Under the pieces are notes generated by a model that was not told the origin of the DNA, did not search any database, and saw nothing but the letters and a program-made list of their open reading frames with translations. From a virus, in the IMG/VR virus record IMGVR_UViG_3300005467_000035, positions 1 through 26,222 of that record: DNA of 26,222 bases; one strand, written 5' to 3'. Below are positions 1 through 7,942 of this stretch, in pieces (within the stretch, counting starts at the first letter, position 1; every line of letters starts with the position of its first letter). Made by a program: the position numbers and the translations under genes.

Positions 1-29
1 GCACCGGGAATTGGGGGCATTGCTGACAT
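1..29 (-). CDS. Start of a gene cut by the left edge
   Basis: An ATG at 29 opens a minus-strand frame reading MSAMPPIPG before the window ends. AAGG lies about six bases upstream, and the gene follows the stop at 45 after a 15-base gap, which fits the tight spacing of the arm. It lies downstream of the portal region, so a head or tail gene is possible, but nine residues do not allow a function call. Confidence 0.4.
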
Positions 30-44
30 GATAGCCTTATGTAA

Positions 45-173
45 TTAGCGCCTCTTTAGCTGGCGCTGGAGTCCTCGAATCTTGCGGCGGGGAACTGCTT
101 CTTCGGTTCGATAGACCGGCTTGCCTTCGTCGGTTTCCCCGTACTTGGTTGTTATCGTTCGCTTCTTTTTCAT
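45..173 (-). CDS. Small basic protein, unknown function (42 aa)
   Basis: This small frame begins MKKKRTITTKYGE and ends in a basic tail, GLQRQLKRR. It is strongly basic, with lysine and arginine at both ends, so nucleic-acid contact is plausible but unproven. A second in-frame ATG at 188 would add MRKQR and give 47 residues. Neither start has a strong ribosome binding site; GAGAAAG before the inner ATG is the best. It belongs to the run of tiny basic genes after the portal gene. I do not recognise the family. Confidence 0.45.
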   Translation of the reverse strand: MKKKRTITTKYGETDEGKPVYRTEEAVPRRKIRGLQRQLKRR

Positions 174-198
174 TCGTTGCTTTCTCATTTGAGCTAGC

Positions 199-230
199 GG
201 GAGAGGCAAGTGAAATGCCCAGCCTCTCCC
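199..230. repeat. Perfect 9-bp inverted repeat between two small genes
   Basis: GGGAGAGGC at 199-207 pairs exactly with GCCTCTCCC at 222-230 around a 14-base loop. It lies between the stop of the 264-407 gene and the next minus-strand start. No T-run follows on either strand, so it is not a standard intrinsic terminator. It could be an mRNA stabiliser or processing site. Confidence 0.5.
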
Positions 231-263
231 CCTAGAACCCCCGTTTTGCGTAGCGGCGACGAG

Positions 264-407
264 CTAGTTTGAAGGACGGGCAATTCGGGCCTTCTTGCCC
301 CTCTTTTTCTTCCGCTTCTCTCGTTGATCGTTCACTAACATGATGTTCTCCTCGTCTTCTGGCTCATCCATGATGGAGCCTCCAACTTTGTAAAGTGGAG
401 GAACCAC
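264..407 (-). CDS. Small charged protein, GTG start (47 aa)
   Basis: A GTG at 407 has a strong ribosome binding site, AGGAGG seven bases upstream, and opens a 47-residue frame beginning MVPPLYKVGGSIMDEPEDEE. The protein has an acidic middle (DEPEDEEN) and a very basic stretch (REKRKKKRGKKARIAR), a split-charge layout common in small phage proteins that bind nucleic acid or capsid. An internal ATG at 371 also has GGAGG seven bases upstream and would give a 35-residue form, so two products are possible. The function is unknown. Confidence 0.55.
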   Translation of the reverse strand: MVPPLYKVGGSIMDEPEDEENIMLVNDQREKRKKKRGKKARIARPSN

Positions 408-498
408 GACGGTCCCTCCTGTTTAACGCCACCCTGCTGTCGCCGGGGATCAGCCCTTGATGTAAGAGCGATCTTTAAGCGGAACAGGAAAGACGGGT

Positions 499-714
499 CT
501 AGCGGCGTTTGCCCTTTCGACCCTTTTTGCGCCGGTTCCGACGATCCATGGGTTTGCCTCCTTTCTTTAAGACTGAGTTTGCAGTAGCGACGGCCCGGCC
601 TTCGTCACCAGTACGCCTGAGCACACTGTTAGCAACTTGTGCCCATTGACGGCGTTTCTTGGATGACTTGGCTTTGCGAGTGTGACGTTTGGCATCTGTA
701 GATGACCACGGCAT
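499..714 (-). CDS. Small basic conserved phage protein (71 aa)
   Basis: The protein begins MPWSSTDAKRHTRKAKS and contains WAQVANSVLRRTGDEGRA followed by VATANSVLKK. The pattern of a basic HT-K/R-KA stretch, then W-x-x-VANSVL-x-x-x-GDEG-x-A and a second AN repeat, is one I recognise from many short phage proteins encoded near head genes, usually annotated as hypothetical. The C-terminus is extremely basic. The ATG at 714 lacks a clear ribosome binding site; a TTG at 732 is an alternative. Its place in the portal and terminase arm suggests a virion or packaging role, which is inference. Confidence 0.7.
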   Translation of the reverse strand: MPWSSTDAKRHTRKAKSSKKRRQWAQVANSVLRRTGDEGRAVATANSVLKKGGKPMDRRNRRKKGRKGKRR

Positions 715-721
715 ACGGCAA

Positions 722-751
722 GAGGCCACCAACCGGATGGTCAGTGGCCTC
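722..751. repeat. Perfect 8-bp hairpin just upstream of a minus-strand gene
   Basis: GAGGCCAC (722-729) pairs exactly with GTGGCCTC (744-751) around 14 bases. Read on the plus strand it is followed by GTTTTCT, a weak terminator-like T-run. On the minus strand, where the genes lie, it ends about eight bases before the ATG at 714. Confidence 0.5.
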
Positions 752-806
752 GTTTTCTAACGTCGGACCGAGAAGCTACTTATGCAACTACAAGCTGACG
801 GTACAG

Positions 807-1031
807 CTAAACAGGATTAGTGTCAACAGGTTTGTTGCGCTGGTGGTTGTGGTCCCACTCGGTTATGACCGCTACCCCTTGGTTGACATGGATGTGGATG
901 GTGCCGTTTTCGCGGAGGTTCAGAAGGTAGTCGATGATCTCGTGGGGATCACCAGAGTAGCTGGTTTGCTCGAACGCTCGGGTGCGCTCGATGCAGGGTT
1001 GCTTTCGGAGACGAGGGGTTGGCTGGCTCAT
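807..1031 (-). CDS. Hypothetical phage protein (74 aa)
   Basis: The protein begins MSQPTPRLRKQPCIE and carries the segment DPHEIIDYLLNLRENGTIHI followed by HVNQGVAVITEWDH. The alternating hydrophobic residues suggest a small alpha/beta fold. The ATG at 1031 overlaps the stop of the upstream gene as ATGA, so translation is probably coupled; no strong Shine-Dalgarno is visible. A gap of about 90 bp with a hairpin follows before the next gene. I do not recognise a family. Confidence 0.6.
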   Translation of the reverse strand: MSQPTPRLRKQPCIERTRAFEQTSYSGDPHEIIDYLLNLRENGTIHIHVNQGVAVITEWDHNHQRNKPVDTNPV

Positions 1032-1198
1032 TGTAGGCTCTTGTGGGTAACTACTACGTTGACCTTATCGTGGTCGGGAGCATACGATTCTAGTTCTGGA
1101 TCACACCAACATTCCACAGTTTCTTCATGAGCATGATCTGTAGGAATAACATGAACTTCTTCCTGCGTCTCCCTCAAATCTACTACCCGCCATTGCAT
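1028..1198 (-). CDS. Small conserved phage protein with CWC motif (56 aa)
   Basis: This frame starts MQWRVVDLRETQEEVHVIP and contains HEETVECWCDPELESY, then VNVVVTHKS near the end. The combination VHVIP(T/L)-D-x-x-x-H, then a C-W-C-x-PE motif, then a closing V-x-V-x-H is one I know from small phage proteins of unknown function. The paired cysteines with upstream histidines could bind metal, but this is inference. The ATG at 1198 shares one base with the portal gene stop (TAATG), and its own stop overlaps the next start as ATGA, so it is co-translated with its neighbours. Confidence 0.7.
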   Translation of the reverse strand: MQWRVVDLRETQEEVHVIPTDHAHEETVECWCDPELESYAPDHDKVNVVVTHKSLQ

Positions 1199-3240
1199 TA
1201 GCGGCTCTCACTAACCGTGGTTCTCGAACCACCGTCTTTGCTCTTGACCTGTGGTAGATTCTGGCCACTAGGTTTACGACCCCCGCCTTTGCCCTGACCG
1301 GCACCTTGCGCGGCTTGGGCCATCTGATCTGCAATAGTAGCTTCAAGGTCTTTCCACTGGCCCCACTTTTCGAGAACTGTATTCCCTTGCAGGTGGCCCC
1401 AGTTCGGGATGTCGAGAGCGGTTGAAACTGTCTCAGGATCGATAGGATAGCCGCTCCTCATAAGCTGTAGATAGAGCAACTTTCTCGAAGTCTGATTAAG
1501 CTGATGCAATGAACCAGGGGTTATCCTGAAGTTAAAGTTGTGCATATGCGTTCTAGCCCGTTCCATCCGGGTTTGAACGAAACCCTGCTCGTTGGCCGGG
1601 ATGATTGAACCGGGATCGAAGTCGAAGTCCTGCTCGGTTATCCCGTCTTGGCCCATGACCCAGATTCTCCGCTGGGTGTCGTAGAACTGGAAGAACATCG
1701 GGCCGACCTGTTGGCCGAGGCCACGTAGCGAACGTTCCATTGAGCGGCTCATTCCACGAACGATTGGGCCAGCCATTTCCATCAGCTTCTCGATTGCATC
1801 GCCACCGGGGACTTGCTTGGCTTTAGCCAAGGATTTGAGATCAGGAACACCCAGCATGTCACCAATGAGGTTCTTCAGGAATGGAACGTATTCAGAGATG
1901 ATCCAAGGCGGTACATCATACATCTGAGGAGGCACCGGAAACTTAATAGGGTTCTCGTTCTTGAAGTTATCGTAGCGCATTTTCATGCCCCGGCGACGGG
2001 TGCTGAATCGCTGGGCATCGGTAGCCGAGATAGCGTTCTTGTCCCAGAGCATCGGCGGATCAAGCCGAACGGAGGCACTGTCATCTATGTTCCTGAGATG
2101 CTCGTTGAAGCTGTCGCTGATCGAGGCGACTTCGAGGACTAGAGAAAAGCCGAGAAAGTTCCAGACCCACTCGTCCATAGAGAAGCTGATGAGAGGGACT
2201 TGGCCATGCCACCAGTAGCTCGGACCATCGTAGATAATGCAGGTCTTGGTACAGATTATCAGCCTGCGGTTTGGGTAAAGCTGACAATCAGATCGTTCTG
2301 CTTTGCGGTAGGTAGTCTGGCCTGTGGTCGTTCGGCCGGCTGGAACATCACTGCCGAGCGAAGGCACTTCGTAGTAGAAGGAAGTACCAGGCTGGCCCAT
2401 CGGTTTCGTAAAGCCAGATGTGTTTATCGAGAAGTCATCGATGTAGATGTAGTTGACATCAACGGTTGGAAACGGGGTTTCTTCATCTTCCCGGTTCTTA
2501 GGCAAGCCTATGAAATCCATTAGAGTCCGGCCTGTCTTGGCCCAGATGGACTGGCCCCGATCAGTGGCGGTTGTCGGCAAGTCTCGATCGGCGGTGATGC
2601 GATGCTGTAGATGGGGCCACTGGCGCCAGGCTACGGTTATTGGCAACTCGTCTTTGATGATAACGGCGTAGGCTTCCTGGAGATTGTGATTTGACGGAAG
2701 CTGAATGGGAAGTACGTCCCTCGCACCATACGATTGTAGAGCGATATCACCCACCCCACGGCGGCGAGCGTTCGACTTCCAAAAGGGAGAGAGGTATCCC
2801 TTGCCAAGAGCGGCTGCATATTGCAAGGCTTCCTTGATGCTGAGATCAACAAACGTATTGTGATACCAGTCATTAGTAAGGTTGTTGAGAATAGTAGTCT
2901 GATGCTCCCAGCGGGTCTTGTCGCTGGTTTCAAACATCCAGAAGTCCCGGAGATCGGTGAGAACGCTGATCTGCTCATTGAGAGCACGCTTAACGATGTT
3001 AGCCCTAATCTTGGACATAGCGCCACCAGCAGCGCTGTTACCCGGTAGCTGCTCGTTGAGCTGGCCTGAGATGATGTCGATAGCTCGGTCGAGCTGGCTG
3101 AAGCCGGGTTGGGTGTTGAGATAGGCAAGACCCTCAGAAGTAGCTTCAGCTACCCAGCCCAAGCGGTAGGCTTCCGAGGTATCGTCCGGGGGGCAGACGT
3201 AGCTGGAATGCTGGGGTTCTCGGTCTGGGTTACTTGACAT
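1198..3240 (-). CDS. Portal protein (probable), 680 aa
   Basis: The portal forms the dodecameric ring at the capsid vertex through which the terminase pumps DNA. This call rests on size (680 residues), position downstream of the large terminase in the same operon, and composition: a long N-terminal helical region (IISGQLNEQLPGNSAAGGA, then KRALNEQISVLTDLRDFW), a central beta-rich part, and a helical C-terminal half with GIPDL-like GVPDLKSLAKAK and the aromatic FFQFYDTQRRIW. The C-terminus is Gly/Gln/Lys-rich (AAQGAGQGKGGGRKPSGQ) and probably disordered. It starts 11 bases inside the end of the upstream gene. No single motif is diagnostic, so a different large head protein is not excluded. Confidence 0.72.
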   Translation of the reverse strand: MSSNPDREPQHSSYVCPPDDTSEAYRLGWVAEATSEGLAYLNTQPGFSQLDRAIDIISGQLNEQLPGNSAAGGAMSKIRANIVKRALNEQISVLTDLRDFWMFETSDKTRWEHQTTILNNLTNDWYHNTFVDLSIKEALQYAAALGKGYLSPFWKSNARRRGVGDIALQSYGARDVLPIQLPSNHNLQEAYAVIIKDELPITVAWRQWPHLQHRITADRDLPTTATDRGQSIWAKTGRTLMDFIGLPKNREDEETPFPTVDVNYIYIDDFSINTSGFTKPMGQPGTSFYYEVPSLGSDVPAGRTTTGQTTYRKAERSDCQLYPNRRLIICTKTCIIYDGPSYWWHGQVPLISFSMDEWVWNFLGFSLVLEVASISDSFNEHLRNIDDSASVRLDPPMLWDKNAISATDAQRFSTRRRGMKMRYDNFKNENPIKFPVPPQMYDVPPWIISEYVPFLKNLIGDMLGVPDLKSLAKAKQVPGGDAIEKLMEMAGPIVRGMSRSMERSLRGLGQQVGPMFFQFYDTQRRIWVMGQDGITEQDFDFDPGSIIPANEQGFVQTRMERARTHMHNFNFRITPGSLHQLNQTSRKLLYLQLMRSGYPIDPETVSTALDIPNWGHLQGNTVLEKWGQWKDLEATIADQMAQAAQGAGQGKGGGRKPSGQNLPQVKSKDGGSRTTVSESR

Positions 3241-3508
3241 CCATCATCCCCATAGGAGGTTTTTCTACCAAGGGGCAGGACTCAGGAATAGAAGCCCCTA
3301 TGTGAAAATTAAGTGCTCTGTAGAAGCCGTAGTCTTCTTCACCATAATAGCTCATATTGGCTATTACAGAAGCCCAAGCACTTGCATCCAAGGTAGGTAC
3401 TATCTCTGATCCATTCAGAACTACCCGAACACCTCCATTGGCCATCTTCTCAAACACCAAGCTATCTTGAACATGGAATCCACAATAACCCGGAGTAACA
3501 CTGCTCAT
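3230..3508 (-). CDS. Hypothetical protein before the portal gene (92 aa)
   Basis: The protein begins MSSVTPGYCGFHVQDSLVFE and has a strand-like stretch, GGVRVVLNGSEIVPTLDASA, followed by WASVIANMSYYGEEDYGFY and a closing ALNFHIG segment. The WAS(V/I)-(I/V)A-x-(M/V)S...GE pattern occurs in small phage head-region proteins of unknown role. Its ATG at 3508 forms an ATGA overlap with the gene before it, and its stop overlaps the portal start by 11 bases, so it is coupled to portal synthesis. Confidence 0.65.
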   Translation of the reverse strand: MSSVTPGYCGFHVQDSLVFEKMANGGVRVVLNGSEIVPTLDASAWASVIANMSYYGEEDYGFYRALNFHIGASIPESCPLVEKPPMGMMDVK

Positions 3509-3672
3509 TTTGTAACCTCTATCATCCTTGCCATCTGTCTCGCCAATCTGCGCTCCTTGCCCTTGAGCTTCGGCGACAACCGCTTGAGGGAGCCAGTGCC
3601 TGTGACCTGATAGACCTTACCATCGGTGTCTTGAACGTGTTTACCTGCGTGCTTGAGCAGAGGGCTTGGCAT
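3505..3672 (-). CDS. Small basic protein (55 aa)
   Basis: This short gene begins MPSPLLKHAGKHVQDTDGKV, continues YQVTGTGSLKRLSPKLKGKE and ends RRLARQMARMIEVTK. The ATG at 3672 follows AGGAG by about ten bases and overlaps the upstream stop as TGATG; its own stop overlaps the next ATG as ATGA. A predicted beta hairpin (GKVYQVTGTGSLKRLS) precedes a basic helix. The overlaps at both ends support real coding. The function is unknown. Confidence 0.65.
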   Translation of the reverse strand: MPSPLLKHAGKHVQDTDGKVYQVTGTGSLKRLSPKLKGKERRLARQMARMIEVTK

Positions 3673-4241
3673 CAGTCCATTCTCCTGTAGTTGTGATGCT
3701 CATCCTGATAGGGCTGCCTCTCGCTTCGGTCCAGCTCGAAGCCCTGAATCATGCACTCTGGATTAGCAGCCGGAATATCAACATTGTAGCTGCTCTCTAT
3801 AGCAGCTTCGGCGAAAGCCCGAGCTTCGGGCGACAGGCTGGAGAGCATTGATTCTAGCCTTTCTCGACCGGCTTTGTTCTCCACTGACCTAAAGGCTTTC
3901 TCCTGCTCCCGGTTGATCTCGGCATCGGCTTTCATTCGATCAGAGTATTGCCTACGGAACTGGCTGTACTCGTTCATCGTCCTGATCTCTTTGCGAACGA
4001 AGCCCCGAGGGTGCCGAGTGTCTTCGGCGGTAGCGGCTACAAAGATTTCACCGTCCGAGGGCCGCTCGTAGTAGACGAAGGGCTGGCTGTTTTGGGCGTT
4101 GTGGCCTCGACCTGTCAAGGCTCTATAGGACTGTAATCGACAACCTCTGGTCCTGCATCGTAGCTTCAATTCATTGTCCCAAGCCCAGTGCTTGCTGACA
4201 TGGCCTTTCTTGCAGATAAAGGTTCTCTCTCTGAATTGCAT
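3672..4241 (-). CDS. Zinc-ribbon phage protein of the packaging region (189 aa)
   Basis: An N-terminal knuckle (FICKKGHVSKHWAWDNELKL, then RCRTRGC) has Cys and His residues placed as in a zinc ribbon. The middle reads QPFVYYERPSDGEIFVAATA, then RHPRGFVRKEIRTMNEYSQF, followed by a long charged helix (residues about 95-150). The layout of a zinc ribbon, a short 'G-E-I/V-x-x-P' strand pair and a coiled helix recalls conserved proteins encoded near phage portals, usually left unnamed. It lies between terminase and portal, so a head-assembly role is reasonable inference. Its ATG at 4241 has only a weak ribosome binding site. Confidence 0.65.
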   Translation of the reverse strand: MQFRERTFICKKGHVSKHWAWDNELKLRCRTRGCRLQSYRALTGRGHNAQNSQPFVYYERPSDGEIFVAATAEDTRHPRGFVRKEIRTMNEYSQFRRQYSDRMKADAEINREQEKAFRSVENKAGRERLESMLSSLSPEARAFAEAAIESSYNVDIPAANPECMIQGFELDRSERQPYQDEHHNYRRMD

Positions 4242-4247
4242 CGCTGG

Positions 4248-4463
4248 CTATTCTCGCACCGATGTTGTTGAATGTCTACTACCAACATCTGATACACCTG
4301 AAGAATGCTGCAAATTCTTGATTAGTTGCTCTAGGCGTTCATACGGAGCAAGCATTCTACCATTAAGTGCATGAGGCGCATCCACCCCCATTCGGTTTAG
4401 CACTTCCTCAACCTTGTCTAAATGCCAGTTGGCCATGTAGTATTCCTGCCACAAAGTAGGCAT
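4248..4463 (-). CDS. Hypothetical protein (71 aa)
   Basis: The frame starts MPTLWQEYYMANWHLDKVEE and continues as amphipathic helix (LNRMGVDAPHALNGRMLAPY, ERLEQLIKNLQ), ending in a serine-rich tail. The ATG at 4463 has AAAGGGG about eight bases upstream, a good site. The stop lies six bases before the next start. It is probably a small helical protein; I do not recognise it. Confidence 0.6.
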   Translation of the reverse strand: MPTLWQEYYMANWHLDKVEEVLNRMGVDAPHALNGRMLAPYERLEQLIKNLQHSSGVSDVGSRHSTTSVRE

Positions 4464-4466
4464 GTA

Positions 4467-4595
4467 TTAACCCCTTTCCCTGCACAAGTCTCTATACCGC
4501 TTTTCCCATGCAGCCCTGCGATTGGCCTTCCGACGAATTGGGGAGTTCTCCCGCTTTCTCTTGGCTATCTTAAGTTTTATGGCCGCTGACCTCAT
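4467..4595 (-). CDS. Very basic small protein after terminase (42 aa)
   Basis: The protein begins MRSAAIKLKIAKRKRENSP and continues IRRKANRRAAWEKRYRDLCR. About a third of its residues are Lys or Arg, arranged as one amphipathic helix, so DNA or RNA contact is likely. The ATG at 4595 lies three bases after the terminase stop (TAG at 4601-4599), and its own stop is three bases before the next ATG. The tight packing supports coding even though the ribosome binding site is weak. Confidence 0.55.
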   Translation of the reverse strand: MRSAAIKLKIAKRKRENSPIRRKANRRAAWEKRYRDLCRERG

Positions 4596-4598
4596 AAG

Positions 4599-6815
4599 CT
4601 AATCTTGATGGCTCATCCCCCACAGCGGATCATCATCGAGGGTCTTCACTAACCCGCTATAAGCCTCATCATCCGGCTGCTGTTCCACCATCGGCTGCAA
4701 CGTGGGCAGGCTGAAGTCAAACATATGCTCCCCGCCTTTCCACCTTGATTCCCAGTCTTCAAGCTGCTTCTTGGCCTGCTCTCTGGCCTGCGACGAGAAG
4801 ACATCCTCATCGCCCTGAACGACGGACTTCCAAACATGGAGGCAGAAGAAGGCGATGCCCGCGCCCATGTAGCGATCATCGTGGCCCCCGGTGTCGGCCC
4901 TTATGGATTGCTGGAACTCATCCTTCGACAAGGTTCTAAGCTCCTGAATCAACCAAGGAGAGTTGATCTTGAAGTTGCAATCCCTGATAGCTTGATTTGT
5001 CCTGTCCATCAGCATCGGCCGGGACCAGCTATTAGTGAACCAACCCAGCTTATGAACCCTCGTTCGCTTCATGTTGTCGTAGCGTTCCCAACGATGAAAG
5101 TTCGACCAGCCCTGCTTTCGCATTTCGAGTTGGGTTGTCTCGCCGTTGCCGGCGCACTCGATCACAACGAGCGGCTGTTCCATCTGATCGGTGTAGCAGG
5201 ACGAGTAGAAAGCACTGATGCACATGCAAATGGGGGTTAGGTCGATGGAGTTGACGTAGGCATTGGCGAACTCAGCGACTTGAACAGCAGGGTTGATAAT
5301 AGAGCCCTCCTTTACCACCTCTATGGTAGAGCGGTCTTGGCCGAGTCCATAGCTGGTATCGACGCCAACGCCGTACTTCGCCCCCTTTATGGGGGGCTCC
5401 CAGATGAACACCCGGTTCTCCCAAGGGCAGCTTGGATAGCCGTCATAGGTCAGCGGGCGTAAGGTGAAATGAAGCGTGGCTTCTCCAGTGAACCAGGTTA
5501 GCTCGATTGGCTTTCGGCTCAAGTCCCAATCACGGCGCTCTGGCCACAGTCTTCTAGGCAACAGGTTTGACTCTATCCCGAAGCAGCCCCACGGAGCTGA
5601 TCGCTGGTCGTTCAACATCTCTATAGTTTCAACGTCGAACACAGTTAGGTTAGTCGTCTGGAAGGCTTCGAGCGGATCAGCAGGCATCTCCTGTAGAAAC
5701 AGGTTCAACGCTTTCTTGCGAACCATCTCAGAGCGGTAACATTCCCAGAACCATGTTTGATCCAGCGGCATCTCCCAATCATCACCAAGGAACTTCCGTA
5801 CGAGTGTATTAGTAGCTACATACTTCTTAGCCCGCTCTGCGTGCTGAGAGCCCTTAGCCGTTGGCGTCCAGTCAGCAGGAATCGGGTGATCGCTCTTCCA
5901 TGTCTGCGTGGGCCAGACATCAGTGCCGATGAACCAAGGCAAGAAGATCGGCCTGAACGTTGAGGTTCCGTTGTCGTAGCCCTCGCTCGAAATATCCCAA
6001 GTCTGGTGCCACCAGTCATGCATTCCAGCGGCGGTTGATTCGAGGATAACGAAGGTTCTTGGGTTGGGGTGGATTGATGGCATTAGAGAAGCGTCGATGA
6101 GTTCTTTAGGATCACCTACCCACTCAGGAATCTCGCTGAGATGACAAATATCAGGCGTCTCTCCACGAGCTATACCCGTCATCTTTGCACCGTGTTGCAT
6201 CGTGATTGCACTGTTCAGTTCAGGAAACTCTAACAGCACTTCCCCGGATTCATAAGGCCCTTTCATAACCGGCATCAGCCAGTAAGGTTCAAGCTCATAG
6301 CAGAGCGTAATCCAGCCGCTCATCTTCTCGGTTTTCTGTGGCGTCGATGAACAGATGAGAGCGTTGATGTTGCTATAGAATTGTACTCGATGAGCGATGG
6401 CAAGCTCGGTCAAAGTAGAAACCCCGAGCTGTCGAGCCTTGAGTTGCTGCATCATTATTGCAGAGCCTCGGGCTTCAAGTTCGGCCCAGACATCGAGAAC
6501 CATTTTCCAGGCAACCGTCATCCGTGGGCGAACGATGAACTCAGTATTGCTAAGCAAAGTAGACTTGATCTTGACGTAGCGTTCCAGCCAGTAACGAAAG
6601 TCATACTTGCAGAGAACCCGCTCACTGCGGATGTAGTTCTTCTCGGGTTGGCCGAAATGGAAGTCAGCCGGGAGTTCTCCTGTGTCCCGGTCGAGGAAAG
6701 AATCGAAATAGTTGACGTAGAACTCGGACTCAGCAACGGAGCGACGGACTAGAGGGAAGTCCAGCTTGGATTGGAGACGGTCGAGGGTCTGTTGAGTTAT
6801 GAGGGGGCTATACAT
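4599..6815 (-). CDS. Terminase large subunit (738 aa)
   Basis: This is the motor ATPase and headful or end nuclease that packages phage DNA into the prohead. From the ATG at 6815, residues about 126-134 form a terminase-type Walker A (KARQLGVST); LICSSTPQKTEKM follows as the next motor motif, and ICHLSEIPEW (about 223-232) is a Walker B-like strand with its catalytic acid. The C-terminal RNase H-like nuclease shows its acids in order: GVGVDTSYG (D486), VVIECAGNG (E553) and TGGHDDRY (D646 or D647). All the classical parts are present, so it should be active. A TTG at 6824 would add three residues; GGAGG is 12 bases from the ATG and three from the TTG, so the start is not certain. The length is larger than many terminases. 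Confidence 0.93.
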   Translation of the reverse strand: MYSPLITQQTLDRLQSKLDFPLVRRSVAESEFYVNYFDSFLDRDTGELPADFHFGQPEKNYIRSERVLCKYDFRYWLERYVKIKSTLLSNTEFIVRPRMTVAWKMVLDVWAELEARGSAIMMQQLKARQLGVSTLTELAIAHRVQFYSNINALICSSTPQKTEKMSGWITLCYELEPYWLMPVMKGPYESGEVLLEFPELNSAITMQHGAKMTGIARGETPDICHLSEIPEWVGDPKELIDASLMPSIHPNPRTFVILESTAAGMHDWWHQTWDISSEGYDNGTSTFRPIFLPWFIGTDVWPTQTWKSDHPIPADWTPTAKGSQHAERAKKYVATNTLVRKFLGDDWEMPLDQTWFWECYRSEMVRKKALNLFLQEMPADPLEAFQTTNLTVFDVETIEMLNDQRSAPWGCFGIESNLLPRRLWPERRDWDLSRKPIELTWFTGEATLHFTLRPLTYDGYPSCPWENRVFIWEPPIKGAKYGVGVDTSYGLGQDRSTIEVVKEGSIINPAVQVAEFANAYVNSIDLTPICMCISAFYSSCYTDQMEQPLVVIECAGNGETTQLEMRKQGWSNFHRWERYDNMKRTRVHKLGWFTNSWSRPMLMDRTNQAIRDCNFKINSPWLIQELRTLSKDEFQQSIRADTGGHDDRYMGAGIAFFCLHVWKSVVQGDEDVFSSQAREQAKKQLEDWESRWKGGEHMFDFSLPTLQPMVEQQPDDEAYSGLVKTLDDDPLWGMSHQD

Positions 6816-6979
6816 GAAGGGCAAAGACCTCCGACCATCAAGAATAGCCTAACCTTACCACCACATAGATTGCACTTTCTATATTTGGGATTAGGAGAGC
6901 GGCGAGCCTGCTTCTTAGCAAAGGCTGAGTCCCCCCGTTTCAGACGGGCGGCATGGTTGTCTCGATGAGATTTACTCAT
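6797..6979 (-). CDS. Small zinc-ribbon protein overlapping terminase (60 aa)
   Basis: The N-terminal half is basic (MSKSHRDNHAARLKRGDSAF, then AKKQARRSPNPKY). The C-terminal half has two CxxC knuckles, CNLCGGK and GLCPSC, spaced as in a zinc ribbon. The stop lies 19 bases inside the terminase gene, so translation of the two is likely coupled. The ribosome binding site is poor: GAAGG lies about 14 bases before the ATG. Small DNA-binding zinc proteins often accompany packaging genes, but no function is shown. Confidence 0.6.
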   Translation of the reverse strand: MSKSHRDNHAARLKRGDSAFAKKQARRSPNPKYRKCNLCGGKVRLFLMVGGLCPSCIAPS

Positions 6980-7005
6980 GTGGAAACCCAGCCTTCATGC
7001 CCTTT

Positions 7006-7296
7006 CTAGGTGCTTCTCAGAGTCAGAGACTTCAGCGGCATCGCTCCGGCTTGGACGATAGAGTTATCCACAACCGGATGAACCCCGTAGCTGGATTGAA
7101 CCTGAGTAACATAGCACCTGAACGCAGCACCACATCGAGGGCAGGTGAAGGTTTCCATGTGATAGATGACCACCGCTGAGATAGGAGTGTTGACTATCTC
7201 GGCTGTTGGCATCAGGGCTTGAAATGCCTGCCTACAGGTGCTATCAGGACAAGTATATGAGAAGCTGTTCTCAGGCGTTAGGATTGGAACTGACAT
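7006..7296 (-). CDS. Cysteine-rich zinc-finger-like protein (96 aa)
   Basis: Two cysteine pairs are visible: YTCPDSTCRQAF near residue 15 and FTCPRCGAAFRCYV near residue 50. The spacing of about 35 residues fits a zinc ribbon with a long insert. The ATG at 7296 has GAAGGAG eight bases upstream and lies inside the end of the upstream gene (26-base overlap). It sits directly before the small zinc protein and the terminase in the same transcript. The family is not recognised. Confidence 0.65.
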   Translation of the reverse strand: MSVPILTPENSFSYTCPDSTCRQAFQALMPTAEIVNTPISAVVIYHMETFTCPRCGAAFRCYVTQVQSSYGVHPVVDNSIVQAGAMPLKSLTLRST

Positions 7297-7942
7297 TCGC
7301 TGACTCCTTCTCGGTTATCTTGAACGGAACATCAATAGGCTCAGCCGTCGTCGCCGGTAGCTGCCGGAACGCTTCATCCGTTTCCTCCATCGTCTCAACG
7401 AACGAAGGCAAGCCTCTTTCTATAGCACTGGCTGCTGCTGCGCTCTGGGCGTTTGCCTGAGCATGAACATTGACGATGGTTCCTTTCGACGGAAGCGGAG
7501 CGTGGCCCCAGGTTTGTAACCACTGCCTTGCTTCCTCGGGATCAGCCAACGCTCTTTCAAGGCTGGCCTTGATGATCGGGAACTTCGCGGCGTTGATTAT
7601 GAGCCCAGTTGCGTTGCCCCCAAGCGATGTAACCGAGCCAACAACCCACATCAGGAACTCCCACCGCTCGACTTGATGCTCGTCACAGAACCGTTCTAGG
7701 TCCAGATCGGCTCTCTGCTCGACCGTCATCATTCTATAGGCATCACAGAGCCTATCCAGCCTCTCATCCCGCTTGGCCCTAGGCAGGTAGCCGAGCATGA
7801 TGAAGGCGTGATCGACCCCGGCGCCGAGCGACATCTCAAGGACTTCCCTGATACCGGCCGGCGTGGTCAGCTTCAAGGGATCGCTGACCGGGGCTGGCTT
7901 GGGCTTAGCCCGCGATTTTCGTTTGACTTGCTTCTGGGGCAA
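7271..7942 (-). CDS. Possible terminase small subunit
   Basis: The small terminase recognises phage DNA and feeds it to the large subunit. The gene lies two small genes upstream of the large terminase and has a basic N-terminal tail (KQVKRKSRAKPKPAP), a helical core (YRMMTVEQRADLDLERFCDE, HQVERWEFLMWVVG) and an acidic, disordered C-terminus; these features fit, but no small-terminase HTH can be named with certainty. I chose the TTG at 7942 because AGG precedes it and it limits the overlap with the upstream gene to 38 bases; TTG at 7981 and ATG at 7834 are alternatives. Otherwise it is a hypothetical protein. Confidence 0.45.
   Translation of the reverse strand: MPQKQVKRKSRAKPKPAPVSDPLKLTTPAGIREVLEMSLGAGVDHAFIMLGYLPRAKRDERLDRLCDAYRMMTVEQRADLDLERFCDEHQVERWEFLMWVVGSVTSLGGNATGLIINAAKFPIIKASLERALADPEEARQWLQTWGHAPLPSKGTIVNVHAQANAQSAAAASAIERGLPSFVETMEETDEAFRQLPATTAEPIDVPFKITEKESANVSSNPNA

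Noticed and set aside
702-1130. 142-codon plus-strand frame
   Set aside because: It lies opposite three well-supported minus-strand genes and has no ribosome binding site in a sensible position.
6972-6998. Eight-codon leader MKAGFPHE before the zinc-ribbon gene at 6979
   Set aside because: AAGG lies only two or three bases before its ATG, too close for good initiation; the overlap is probably chance.
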